A stretch of DNA of 64,000 bases. It comes from Bradyrhizobium ivorense (GTDB lineage: Bacteria; Pseudomonadota; Alphaproteobacteria; Rhizobiales; Xanthobacteraceae). Every line of letters begins with the position of its first letter. Within the stretch, counting starts at the first letter, position 1. Shown here in pieces: positions 24,046 through 32,026 of the stretch. The translations under genes were made by a program, and so were the position numbers. The notes beneath the pieces are model-generated. The model was not told the DNA's origin. It did not search any database and worked only from the letters and a program-made list of their open reading frames with translations. The DNA lies in NCBI RefSeq assembly GCF_900696085.1, contig NZ_CAADFC020000028.1:744001-808000 (forward strand), given 5' to 3'.

Positions 24046-25395
24046 TTAGGCGCTCACCGCAAATAGATTCCAGCGTCCTTGCAAGCCCTTGAACTCGTGC
24101 GCCCCGCGCCCGGAGAACTTCAGCCCGGCGCCAGCGACAAGGTCGGTAACTACGCGGGAAACCAGGATTTCGCCTGCCCCGGCTCGCGCCATCACGCGGG
24201 CGGCGGCATGGACTGCGATTCCGCCGATGTCGTGGCCACGCAACTCGATCTCCCCCGTATGGAGACCGGCCCGCACCGGTAACCCCAGGCGGGCTGTTGC
24301 AGCTTCAAATGCCATCGCGCAACGGATCGCCCGCCCCGGCCCATCGAAGGTGGCGAGGACCCCGTCGCCGGTCGTTCTGACCAGATTTCCTCGATGCTGC
24401 GCCACGATCTGTTGCGCCGTGCGGTCGTGCTCATCGAGTACCCGACGCCATGCCTGATCGCCCATTTCGGCTGCCCGCCGGGTCGATTCAACAATGTCAG
24501 TAAACAGCACCGTAGCAAGCACACGATCGAACTCGGGCACGCTCATCTCTCGACGGCCAGTTACAAACTCCTCGATATCGCTGCACAAAGTCGAGTAATC
24601 GCCAGAGAAGATGAAATGGTCGCCACAATCGGCATACTCGATGATTTTCGCTCCTGAAATATGTGAGGCCAAATAGCGCCCATTGCCCACTGGTACACCT
24701 GCGTCTGCACGCCTGTGTAGCACGAGCGTCGGCACCTGGATGGTTGGCAGCACTGACCGCACATCGATCAGCATATTCTGGCGATACATCGCGAGGAGCG
24801 CGCCGGGACTGTACGTGAGACGCTCCAGTTTTCCAAGCTGACCGATGACGTTGGGCACCGCCGCGTGGCTTGGCAGGAGAATGCCGATGCCAAATGTGCC
24901 CGTTCCCCAATGAGCCGCCACGGTCTCGGCGCGACGGGTCCATTCCTCTTCAGAACGCATAAACGGATATTCGGGGGTACCGGTGAATCGCGCGAAACCG
25001 CCGTAAAGAATGAGATGCGAGGTCCGCTTCGGATAGGTCGCGGCGAACATCATGCTAATGGCCGCCCCTTCCGAGCAGCCGAGCAGAACCGTACGGGTGG
25101 ATCCGATGTCGTCCATGATCGTGCGAATGTCGTCCATGCGCTGCTCAAGTGACGGAACACCGAACGCTCGGTCCGACAGGCCCTGGCCGCTCTTGTCGAA
25201 CGTGACGACGCGGGCGAACGCCGCGAGGCGGCGCACGAAATCCGTGTAGCCGGCGATCTCGTGGAGAAACTCCACATGTGTGGTCATACCGGGAACCAAG
25301 ATCAGATCAATGGGCCCATCGCCCATCGTCTGATAGGCGATGTTCAACTCCCCGCTTCGGGCGTAACGCGTCACCGGGAGATCGAGAGTGCTCAT
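24046..25395 (-). CDS. Alpha/beta hydrolase fused to class III nucleotide cyclase
   Basis: 449 residues from ATG 25395 (a GTG five codons earlier is possible). N-terminal half (about 5-275) is an alpha/beta-hydrolase: LVPGMTTHVEF, the nucleophile elbow GCSEGAA, LVLHRRADAGVP and a His in DCGDHFIF. C-terminal half (about 290-449) is a class III cyclase domain with metal aspartates in LFTDIVEST and TTGDGVLATF, plus AGLHTGEIELRG and GIAVHAAARV. Family members link hydrolysis or binding of a small ligand to cAMP/cGMP synthesis; ligand unknown. It belongs to the same accessory island as the TPR cyclase. Confidence 0.9.
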   Translation of the reverse strand: MSTLDLPVTRYARSGELNIAYQTMGDGPIDLILVPGMTTHVEFLHEIAGYTDFVRRLAAFARVVTFDKSGQGLSDRAFGVPSLEQRMDDIRTIMDDIGSTRTVLLGCSEGAAISMMFAATYPKRTSHLILYGGFARFTGTPEYPFMRSEEEWTRRAETVAAHWGTGTFGIGILLPSHAAVPNVIGQLGKLERLTYSPGALLAMYRQNMLIDVRSVLPTIQVPTLVLHRRADAGVPVGNGRYLASHISGAKIIEYADCGDHFIFSGDYSTLCSDIEEFVTGRREMSVPEFDRVLATVLFTDIVESTRRAAEMGDQAWRRVLDEHDRTAQQIVAQHRGNLVRTTGDGVLATFDGPGRAIRCAMAFEAATARLGLPVRAGLHTGEIELRGHDIGGIAVHAAARVMARAGAGEILVSRVVTDLVAGAGLKFSGRGAHEFKGLQGRWNLFAVSA

Positions 25396-25853
25396 TGACA
25401 ACACCTGCACTCAGATACAGGCCTGATGTAGCACCGCGCGGAGGGCCATGTTTACCTGCCCTGATCGTAGATCCAGTATATCACTTACCGGCGATGACGG
25501 CATTTCCGCTCGACTGACACGCCCCACTCGCATCAGACTGACTGCAGAACGTGACAGCAGTCCTTACGTTTGGGTGCATCCGGATGAGGGCGATAGGATT
25601 GAATGATTCCGTGAGAACTCGAAGTTCTCTTCGGGTCACAGGCCGAAAGTCTCACTTGGAGCAAATCTAGTCGGCACCAGCCGACACTGGCGGTAGCCGC
25701 GAAGAACACTTCCGCAACGGGTCATTTTCGACGGTTTCAACAGGGATTGTCGGCGGGCTGATGTCCACTTCTGCCCATAAGCGTCCAACCGGCGCCTGCC
25801 TCGAAGCGTTGCGGCGGATCAGGTCGCTGTGATTCAAGCTTCGAGTCCGCGTC
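25396..25853. other. Gene-free right edge of accessory island
   Basis: 458 bases with no convincing gene. Contains ATGTCCACTTCTGCCCATAA (25761-25780) followed by GCGTCC, another form of the motif found at the left edge of the island. Composition returns to the GC-rich cluster pattern around 25800-25850. Confidence 0.45.
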
Positions 25854-27167
25854 CTAGCTCCGCATCCGGAACCGGGCGAGATAGTGCAGCCCGAACACCG
25901 AGATCAGGAACGTCACCCAGATCGTGTCCGCGCGGTCGAGGAAAAAGCTCTCCATCGACGAAAGATAGAGCCCGAACAGCCAGATGCGCAGGAACAGCAT
26001 CGCCAGCGGACCGGCATTGCCGCCCTGATCGGCGGCCTGGAAATCGCGAAGCGGCTTGATCACGATCGCCGCGATCAGGAGCGCGAGCCCGGGCAGCCCG
26101 GTGCCGAGCGCGATGTCGAGGTAGCCGTTGTGGCTGTGCGAGGCCAGGGCGGCCCACTCCTTGCCCTCCTGCAGGTTCTGGATCGCGCTGCTGCCCCAGA
26201 ACGACTCGAAGCCGTATCCGGTCCAGAGCCGCCGGCGCAGCGAATCGAAGGCGAACTCCCAGATATCGGCGCGGCCGGTAAAGGAGGTATCGAGCGGCAG
26301 CCGGCTCGCGACCGCATCGAGCGTATCGCTCATGACGGTGCCGACGCCGAGCAGATTGAGCAGCACCAGCGGCGTCAGCAGCAGCAGCGCCCGGCCCCAG
26401 AACGAACGAACCAGCGGCATCAGCGAAGTCAGCAGCAGCACGGCGAGACAAAGCGCCATCGAACTCTTGCCGGCGGTGCAAAACAGGAAGACCGCCGCGA
26501 GCCCCGACACGGCGATACCCGCCAGCCATCCGCCAACCCTGGTCAGCGCGATGCCGAGGAACAGCAGCATCGCCATCATCGCGGCAGCGACGTTCTTGTG
26601 ACCGAACGCGCCGCGCCAGTGGCCGGCGAGCGCCGGCTCCTGCGGATCGCCGGCCTGGTGGATCGACAGATGCGGCGCTAGCAGCACGCCGAGATAACAG
26701 GTCGCGAGCAGCACCAGCGCGGCGATGCCGGCCCAGCGCAGCAGTTCGCCCTGGGATTTCGGCAGCAGCAAAATCGTCGCCGCCACCACGACCACGAACA
26801 CCGACAGCGACAGTCGGCGCAGCGATGTCGCCGGATCGAACGACAGCACGACGGTGACGCAGATCCAGCCGGCGAACAGCAGGAAGGCCGGGGTCAGCAG
26901 CGATTTCAGCGCCGGCATGTTGTCGCCGATGGTCAGCGCCAGCATCACCACCATCAGCACGCCGAACAGGCCGTAGAGAAACGCGTCGCCGCCCGCGGTG
27001 ACGTCGCTGAGATAAAACCCGCTGAGGTCCGGGAACGGCCGCAGCGAGATCCAGACCAGAAGCAGGATGCCGATGAACAGTGCACCGCGGACGATGTCCA
27101 GCACCGGCCGGCGCGCGATGCCGGCGACCAGCGCCCGGCCTTCCGCGGTGATCGGAAGATCGCTCAC
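25854..27167 (-). CDS. O-antigen ligase/Wzy-type membrane protein
   Basis: 437 residues from a GTG at 27167 that overlaps the preceding stop by four bases (GTGA); longer readings run back through the glycosyltransferase. About ten to twelve hydrophobic helices, with the Wzy_C/WaaL loop FTGRADIWEFAFDSLRRR followed by GYGFESFWG and SHSHNGYLDIALGTGLPGL. Such inner-membrane proteins polymerise or ligate undecaprenyl-linked glycans on the periplasmic side. Translationally coupled to the GT2 gene. A second member of the same general class lies at 38752; which is polymerase and which is ligase is open. Confidence 0.83.
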   Translation of the reverse strand: MSDLPITAEGRALVAGIARRPVLDIVRGALFIGILLLVWISLRPFPDLSGFYLSDVTAGGDAFLYGLFGVLMVVMLALTIGDNMPALKSLLTPAFLLFAGWICVTVVLSFDPATSLRRLSLSVFVVVVAATILLLPKSQGELLRWAGIAALVLLATCYLGVLLAPHLSIHQAGDPQEPALAGHWRGAFGHKNVAAAMMAMLLFLGIALTRVGGWLAGIAVSGLAAVFLFCTAGKSSMALCLAVLLLTSLMPLVRSFWGRALLLLTPLVLLNLLGVGTVMSDTLDAVASRLPLDTSFTGRADIWEFAFDSLRRRLWTGYGFESFWGSSAIQNLQEGKEWAALASHSHNGYLDIALGTGLPGLALLIAAIVIKPLRDFQAADQGGNAGPLAMLFLRIWLFGLYLSSMESFFLDRADTIWVTFLISVFGLHYLARFRMRS

Positions 27168-28159
27168 GACGCGATCTTGGAGGCCGCATAGGGCTGCGGC
27201 TCGATGCCGAGCACCGCCAGCGCGCTGCCGACGGCGACTACCATCGGATGCATCGCGATCACGGCCTGGTGCTCGCGCAGCACGATGCGCGCGAAGCGAA
27301 ACAGCGAGAACGGCACCAGGCCGAACATCTTTGCCTTCACCGCCGCGCGCGACCACACCGTCCGCGCCGCCTTGCTTTCGATGTGATAGTTGATCGCGCC
27401 GATCCGCAGACCGCGCCGCACGATCCAGCCGAGACTGGTGCGGCTCTGCGGCACCGTCTCGCTGATCGCGGCCTCGACGATCCAGTAGAAGCGGAAACCC
27501 GCGCGGCGCGCCCGGGCGAAAAAATCGTGGTCGCCGCCGCCGAGGAAGTTGAAGCGCAGATCGAACGCCGGCTGGCCGAGCCGCTCGAACACCGCGCGCC
27601 GGATCAGGCAGTTGCCGCAGCCATAGATCACCGGAACCGGGCCGCTCGCATGATAGGCCGGCGCGAACGCCGGATGCCGCTTGAGGCCGCCCTTGTGCTT
27701 GTCATCGAAATTGGGCCACACCGGCCCGCCGATGATGGCGGCGCCGGAAGTCTCGGCGGCGCGCACCATGCGCTCCAGCCAATCCGGCGAAGCGACCTCG
27801 TCGTCGTCGATCATCAGGAAGTTCTGCGCGCGCGGAAAATTCTCCAGCGCGGTCTCGAACGCCGCGTTGATCGCCCGGCAATTGCCCTGGCGCGGCTCGA
27901 CGATGCAGATGCCGTGCAGCCGGCCGGAATTGAGGAACTCGGCGGCGACCGGCGCGCTCTCGCATCGCCCGGCGTCGTTCTCAACCACGACGACGGCAAA
28001 GCGGCGCGCGGTGCGCTGCGCCGCGAGCGACTCCAGCGTCAGGCGCAGATGTTTTGGCCGGCGGAAGCTCGGAATGCAGATCACGGTTTCGACGGTGCAG
28101 TCGAGCGAAGACGAGGTGGTGACCCAAGCGCGGTCGGCAAAGGGCAGCTCGATCGACAT
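27164..28159 (-). CDS. Family 2 glycosyltransferase
   Basis: 331 residues from ATG 28159, chosen because AGGAGG lies 6-11 bases upstream; the longer reading has no ribosome site. GT-A fold: CIPSFRRPKHLRLTLESL at the start, FLMIDDDEVASPDW holds the DxD-type metal motif, and GGGDHDFFARARRAG supplies the later acceptor/base region. Near the C-terminus is a hydrophobic stretch (AIMHPMVVAVGSALAVLG-like) that may associate with the membrane. It transfers a sugar to the growing lipid-linked repeat unit. It overlaps the ligase-type gene downstream. Confidence 0.86.
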   Translation of the reverse strand: MSIELPFADRAWVTTSSSLDCTVETVICIPSFRRPKHLRLTLESLAAQRTARRFAVVVVENDAGRCESAPVAAEFLNSGRLHGICIVEPRQGNCRAINAAFETALENFPRAQNFLMIDDDEVASPDWLERMVRAAETSGAAIIGGPVWPNFDDKHKGGLKRHPAFAPAYHASGPVPVIYGCGNCLIRRAVFERLGQPAFDLRFNFLGGGDHDFFARARRAGFRFYWIVEAAISETVPQSRTSLGWIVRRGLRIGAINYHIESKAARTVWSRAAVKAKMFGLVPFSLFRFARIVLREHQAVIAMHPMVVAVGSALAVLGIEPQPYAASKIAS

Positions 28160-28217
28160 CTCATCGCCTCCTGGCAATCCCGATCCGCAGCATGCATCGT
28201 CCCGCCACAGCTCAGAA

Positions 28218-28235
28218 TGGGACATCACCGTCCCA
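28218..28235. promoter_or_regulatory. Inverted repeat between divergent GT2 and radical SAM genes
   Basis: TGGGAC-ATCACC-GTCCCA, a perfect 6+6+6 dyad in the 395-base divergent region 28160-28554, 59 bases upstream of the GT2 start. It may be an operator for the cluster. The rest of the region shows no gene. Confidence 0.35.
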
Positions 28236-28554
28236 AATTGATTGGCCTGTGCCGCGATGCAGACGCGGTTCAAACGTTACGGCGGCCTCATGGCAAAATC
28301 CGATCCAGCGGCTGCGCGCATCGCCGCGACTTCGTCCCAAGGTTAATTTGAACTCGAACGAACCGATCTATCGGCGCGAATACACCTATCAGCGCGACGG
28401 AGCCCATCAGCGCTGCACCCCTTAAAGGATCCTTAGGGTTAAGAGCGGCCCGCGCCCGCGACAGGCTGCGCGGCGGCGAGACTGGCATCCGAATTGCTCG
28501 GCACCGGCCGGATCAACGCGTTCTCCCAAAAACACGCAACAGCTGAGGTTCACC

Positions 28555-29643
28555 TTGAAAGCGCTCGACCTCGTCTCGCTCGGCACCAAGCATGTCCGCA
28601 ACGCATTTTCAGAAGAGCTCTACCTGCGTACCGGACGCGACGTCACCCGCCCGGCCGCGATCTTCGCGGAGGTGGTGGAACGCTGCAATTACAAATGCCG
28701 CTACTGCGACTACTGGCGCCGTCCGAACTATCGCGACGAGATGAGCATCGAGGAGTGGCAGCGCGCGCTCGCCAGCCTGAAGGAATTCATCGGCGCCTAT
28801 CATATCGAGTTCGCCGGCGGCGAACCCTACATCAAGAAGGGCTTCCTCGACCTGCTGCGGTTCTGCCGCGACAACGACATCCATTGGGGCGTCACCACCA
28901 ATGGCGGCGCCTATCTCAACAAGAAGATCGTGACGCAGACCGTCGAGGCGCACCCGTTCAACATCAACATCTCGATCGACTCGACGGATCCGGCGATCCA
29001 CAACTACTCGCGCGGCGTCGAGAACTCGCTCACTGACATCGTGCAGGGTATCCGCAACGTCGCCGACGCGCGCCGCGCCGCGGGACTGGATTTTCCGATC
29101 ATCATCAAGCCGGTGGTGCACAAGCTCAATTTCCGCCGCCTGCCCGAAATGGTCGACTGGATTCAAGAGATCGGCGCCACCGCGCTGAGCTTCCAGCCGG
29201 TCGAGCAAGGCACGCAGGAGGTCGAGGACGAGCTGTGGATCGGCGAGAGCGAAATGGACGATCTCATCACGGTCCGCGACGAGCTGCTGCGGCTGAAGCG
29301 GGCGGGCGCGCCGATCCTCAACGGCGAGGCTTTGCTGCGGGCCTGGCCGAACCATTTCCGCCGCGAGAAGGCGCCGAAGGAAGTGATGCCGTGCCGGGTC
29401 GGCATGCGCAACTATTTCATCCGCTCGGACGGCCGCCTCGAAGTGTGCTGGTTCTTCAAGCCGATCGGCAACGTGCGCACCCAGACCGCGCGTGAAATCT
29501 GGTACAGCGAGGAAGCCCGCGCCCGCCGCAAGGAGACCATCGGCTGCGACAAGCTCTGCCTGTTCACCTGCCTCGCGCAGCGCACGCTGCAGGACAAGAT
29601 GAAGATGGGCCTGACGCTGCTGACCGGCACCAAGGCGGCCTGA
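28555..29643 (+). CDS. Radical SAM protein with SPASM-like C-terminus
   Basis: 362 residues from a TTG start, supported by TGAGGT about 8 bases upstream; no ATG fits. The radical SAM [4Fe-4S] motif CNYKCRYC is at residues 44-51 (C44, C48, C51), followed by EFAGGEPY (the SAM-binding GGE) and a TIM-barrel pattern. The C-terminal part has MPCRVGM, EVCWFF and IGCDKLCLFTC, spaced like a SPASM/twitch auxiliary cluster. It may modify a sugar nucleotide, lipid carrier or small peptide in this polysaccharide cluster; substrate unknown. A strong terminator follows. Confidence 0.85.
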   Translation: MKALDLVSLGTKHVRNAFSEELYLRTGRDVTRPAAIFAEVVERCNYKCRYCDYWRRPNYRDEMSIEEWQRALASLKEFIGAYHIEFAGGEPYIKKGFLDLLRFCRDNDIHWGVTTNGGAYLNKKIVTQTVEAHPFNINISIDSTDPAIHNYSRGVENSLTDIVQGIRNVADARRAAGLDFPIIIKPVVHKLNFRRLPEMVDWIQEIGATALSFQPVEQGTQEVEDELWIGESEMDDLITVRDELLRLKRAGAPILNGEALLRAWPNHFRREKAPKEVMPCRVGMRNYFIRSDGRLEVCWFFKPIGNVRTQTAREIWYSEEARARRKETIGCDKLCLFTCLAQRTLQDKMKMGLTLLTGTKAA

Positions 29644-29662
29644 CGCCGCAGCCGAAACAACG

Positions 29663-29697
29663 AAGCCCGATCGGTTCAGCGGACCGATCGGGCTTTT
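29663..29697 (+). terminator. Rho-independent terminator after radical SAM gene
   Basis: AAGCCCGATCGGT (29663-29675) and ACCGATCGGGCTT (29683-29695) form a perfect 13-bp stem with loop TCAGCGG, followed by a TTTT run. It lies between two converging genes and could act on both. Confidence 0.88.
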
Positions 29698-29709
29698 CTC
29701 TTTGAGTGG

Positions 29710-30672
29710 TCAGCCCGCGAACAATGTCCGGAACAGGCTCGCAGAATTGGGAAACCGGCCGGTGTCGATCTGCGTCGGCCACAATCCGTCGACGTCGAAA
29801 TAGGCGGCATAGGCGATCGTGGCCTTGTTGGCCACGAACCAATCGTGCATTTGCTGCACGAAGTAAGCGTTGTCCCCGGCCTGACCGACGCCCCACTCGG
29901 GATAGCTCATCTTCTTGCCATGCGCGGCGGCGAAATCGCGCTGCCATTCGAGGCCGAACGGCACCTTGAGGCACCTGGAGGTCCAGCGTTCCACGGCAGT
30001 GCCCTCGGACCCGAAGTCGTAGATGTCGAGACCGATGATGTCGACGACATCGTTGCCGGGATAGGCCGCATCCGCCGGCATGCCCTGCGCTCCCCAGCCG
30101 GGGCACCAGTCGAATACGAAGCCAGCGGAATGCCGGCGGAAGATCCCGACCACGCGGCGGAACGCCTTCACATAGTCGTCCTCCTGCCCCTTGGCGAACC
30201 AGTTGCTGTCGGGAACGTTCATCTCCCAGCCCAAGCGGATGATCGCCCTGGGATGCGAGGCCGTGATCGCGCGTGCGGCCGCCTCGAAGTCGTGATCGTG
30301 CAGGCCGCCTGCGACATCGGCGAGCGGGGTGCCCGCAAAGCTGAGCGGCACCGACCAGACCACGTTGCGCGCAGGGTTGAGCTTGTTCCAGAGCGCCGGC
30401 ACCCACGCGAACTGATGGAATTCCTCCCACGCCTTCTCGCCGTAGAAGTCGACGCCGAGCACCGAGGAGCGCGGCTGATTGAGCCATTTCTCCCACGCCT
30501 GCAGCACATGCTCGCGGCCGGTCTCGCCCCAATTGACGAAGGCGCCGGCGAACCGCGCGGAACCCGGTCCGAGTTGCGAGCGGCGGGACGGTGCGGCCCG
30601 CACCGCCGATGGTCCACCCAGGGCTAGCGCGGCGAATGCCAGAACGGCCCTTCGCGTGATCCCGTTGTTCAT
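29710..30672 (-). CDS. Secreted glycoside hydrolase, GH26-like
   Basis: 320 residues from ATG 30672. MNNGITRRAVLAFAALALGG is a signal peptide with twin Arg, possibly a Tat substrate. The TIM-barrel pattern resembles beta-mannanase/lichenase family 26: E150 in RLGWEMN is the likely acid/base and E259 in YPEWGVG the likely nucleophile, with LDIYDF on the preceding strand. It probably cuts or trims the exported polysaccharide in the periplasm or outside. It converges with the radical SAM gene and is divergent from the long glycosyltransferase-to-polymerase run. Confidence 0.8.
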   Translation of the reverse strand: MNNGITRRAVLAFAALALGGPSAVRAAPSRRSQLGPGSARFAGAFVNWGETGREHVLQAWEKWLNQPRSSVLGVDFYGEKAWEEFHQFAWVPALWNKLNPARNVVWSVPLSFAGTPLADVAGGLHDHDFEAAARAITASHPRAIIRLGWEMNVPDSNWFAKGQEDDYVKAFRRVVGIFRRHSAGFVFDWCPGWGAQGMPADAAYPGNDVVDIIGLDIYDFGSEGTAVERWTSRCLKVPFGLEWQRDFAAAHGKKMSYPEWGVGQAGDNAYFVQQMHDWFVANKATIAYAAYFDVDGLWPTQIDTGRFPNSASLFRTLFAG

Positions 30673-31099
30673 ATCAACGCGCACCACACACTCCGATGGT
30701 TCTCACGCCGCGCGTGTCAAAAGCGGACAGCGCGGACAGCACGGCTGTTTCGAAATGGGCGCGCGGCGCCGCCACCGGTCCGGTCGCGCCGCTTTCGCGC
30801 CGGGAATGCCAACAGATTCTCATACTCATTCACCTGCACCGATTGCGTCGGCAATCGTGCCGCAGCCCTGCAATATCCGGGCTACACGCGATCGGCGCGG
30901 CAAAATCACGCGCGCGGATGGTTGCTTCGTCTCGTTAACCGATGCATCGCGCCGCGGTTGTTCCTTGATTAACCATCAGCGACCGCATGCGGCCCGCGCA
31001 AAAATGCTCCGGCATCGTTCTTGCTGAACTGGCACCAACAACCATTCCGGCGGGCTGCAACGTACCGTCCTGACACGGTACTGGCGGAGAGCATACAAG
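30673..31099. other. Divergent intergenic region, no gene seen
   Basis: 427 bases separating the GH26-like gene from the main synthesis run. No coding pattern on either strand. It must hold both promoters; the only clear structure is the dyad at 31062-31081. Confidence 0.5.
31062..31081. promoter_or_regulatory. Perfect inverted repeat upstream of synthesis run
   Basis: GTACCGT-CCTGAC-ACGGTAC, 7-bp perfect arms with a 6-base spacer, ending 18 bases before the ATG at 31100. It could be an operator, or a 5' leader hairpin partly masking the ribosome site (GGCGGAG) of the first gene of the run. Confidence 0.45.
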
Positions 31100-32026
31100 A
31101 TGAACCCTGTCGCGTTGCTGACCCCGACCTACGGGCGCGATCTGGAAATCTGCACGCTGCTTTGCGAGAGCGTGGATCGCCACGTCACCTCCTTCTCCAG
31201 GCATTATCTGCTGGTTCCGGACTGCGACCTGCCGCTGTTCGCGCCGCTGGCGAGCGAACGGCGCATCATCATCCCGGCCTCTTCCTTCCTGCCCGACTGG
31301 CTGCGGCCGCTGCCGCGCATGATCCAGCGCAAGCGCCGCCAGTTCTGGTGGTCGCTGCGCACCAAGCCGGTGCATGGCTGGCACATCCAGCAGGTGCTGA
31401 AGATCGCCGCGACCATCTCGCTGCCTTACGAGCGGTTCTGCATCCTGGATTCCGACATCGTGTTCTTCCGCGACTTCGACCTGGCGCGGTTCGAATATCC
31501 GAACCGGATTCCGCTGTTGAAGATGCAGGGCGCCGTCACCGCCGACCAGCCGCGCCATTCGCGCTGGCTGGAAACCAGCCATCGGCTGCTCGGCCTGCCG
31601 ACGCCGCCCTTCCCGGCGCCGGACTTCATCGGCCACATCATCTTCTGGGACAAGCTGACGACGAGGACGATGGTCGACCGCATCGAGGCCGCGACCGGCG
31701 TCAGCTGGATCGAAGCGCTGTGCCGGACCCGCGAGTTCTCCGAATACCTGCTCTACGGCTTCCTGGTCGAGAACGATCCGGACGCCGCGCAGCGCCACAG
31801 CGTCGTGCCCAAGACCCAGTGCATCAGCTACTGGGACGACCCGACGCTGAGCAAGGACGAGCTCAAGGGGCTGCTGCGGCGCGCCGACAAGGACGACGTC
31901 GCATTCTCGATCGCATCGTTCTCGGGCACGCCGGTCGCGACCATTCGCGAGGTGGTGGCCGAGAGCGACGCCATCCTGGCGCCGTCGCTGGCTCCCGCGG
32001 CCGCGGAGTTTGCCGCATCATGCTGA
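31100..32026 (+). CDS. DUF6492-type putative glycosyltransferase
   Basis: 308 residues. GT-A-like opening ALLTPTYGRDLEICTLLCES, then RFCILDSDIVFFRDFD with a D-S-D motif at the place of the metal-binding DxD, and FPAPDFIGHIIFWDK. The family (DUF6492) is found in capsule and exopolysaccharide loci and is probably a nucleotide-sugar transferase. It overlaps the flippase start by seven bases, so the two are coupled. First gene of a co-directional run extending to 40257. Confidence 0.75.
   Translation: MNPVALLTPTYGRDLEICTLLCESVDRHVTSFSRHYLLVPDCDLPLFAPLASERRIIIPASSFLPDWLRPLPRMIQRKRRQFWWSLRTKPVHGWHIQQVLKIAATISLPYERFCILDSDIVFFRDFDLARFEYPNRIPLLKMQGAVTADQPRHSRWLETSHRLLGLPTPPFPAPDFIGHIIFWDKLTTRTMVDRIEAATGVSWIEALCRTREFSEYLLYGFLVENDPDAAQRHSVVPKTQCISYWDDPTLSKDELKGLLRRADKDDVAFSIASFSGTPVATIREVVAESDAILAPSLAPAAAEFAASC

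Noticed and set aside
31021..32019. Upstream in-frame extension of the flippase, or a separate product overlapping the DUF6492 gene
   Set aside because: The DUF6492 frame has GT-A motifs; the extension is Arg/Ala-rich and lacks membrane helices.
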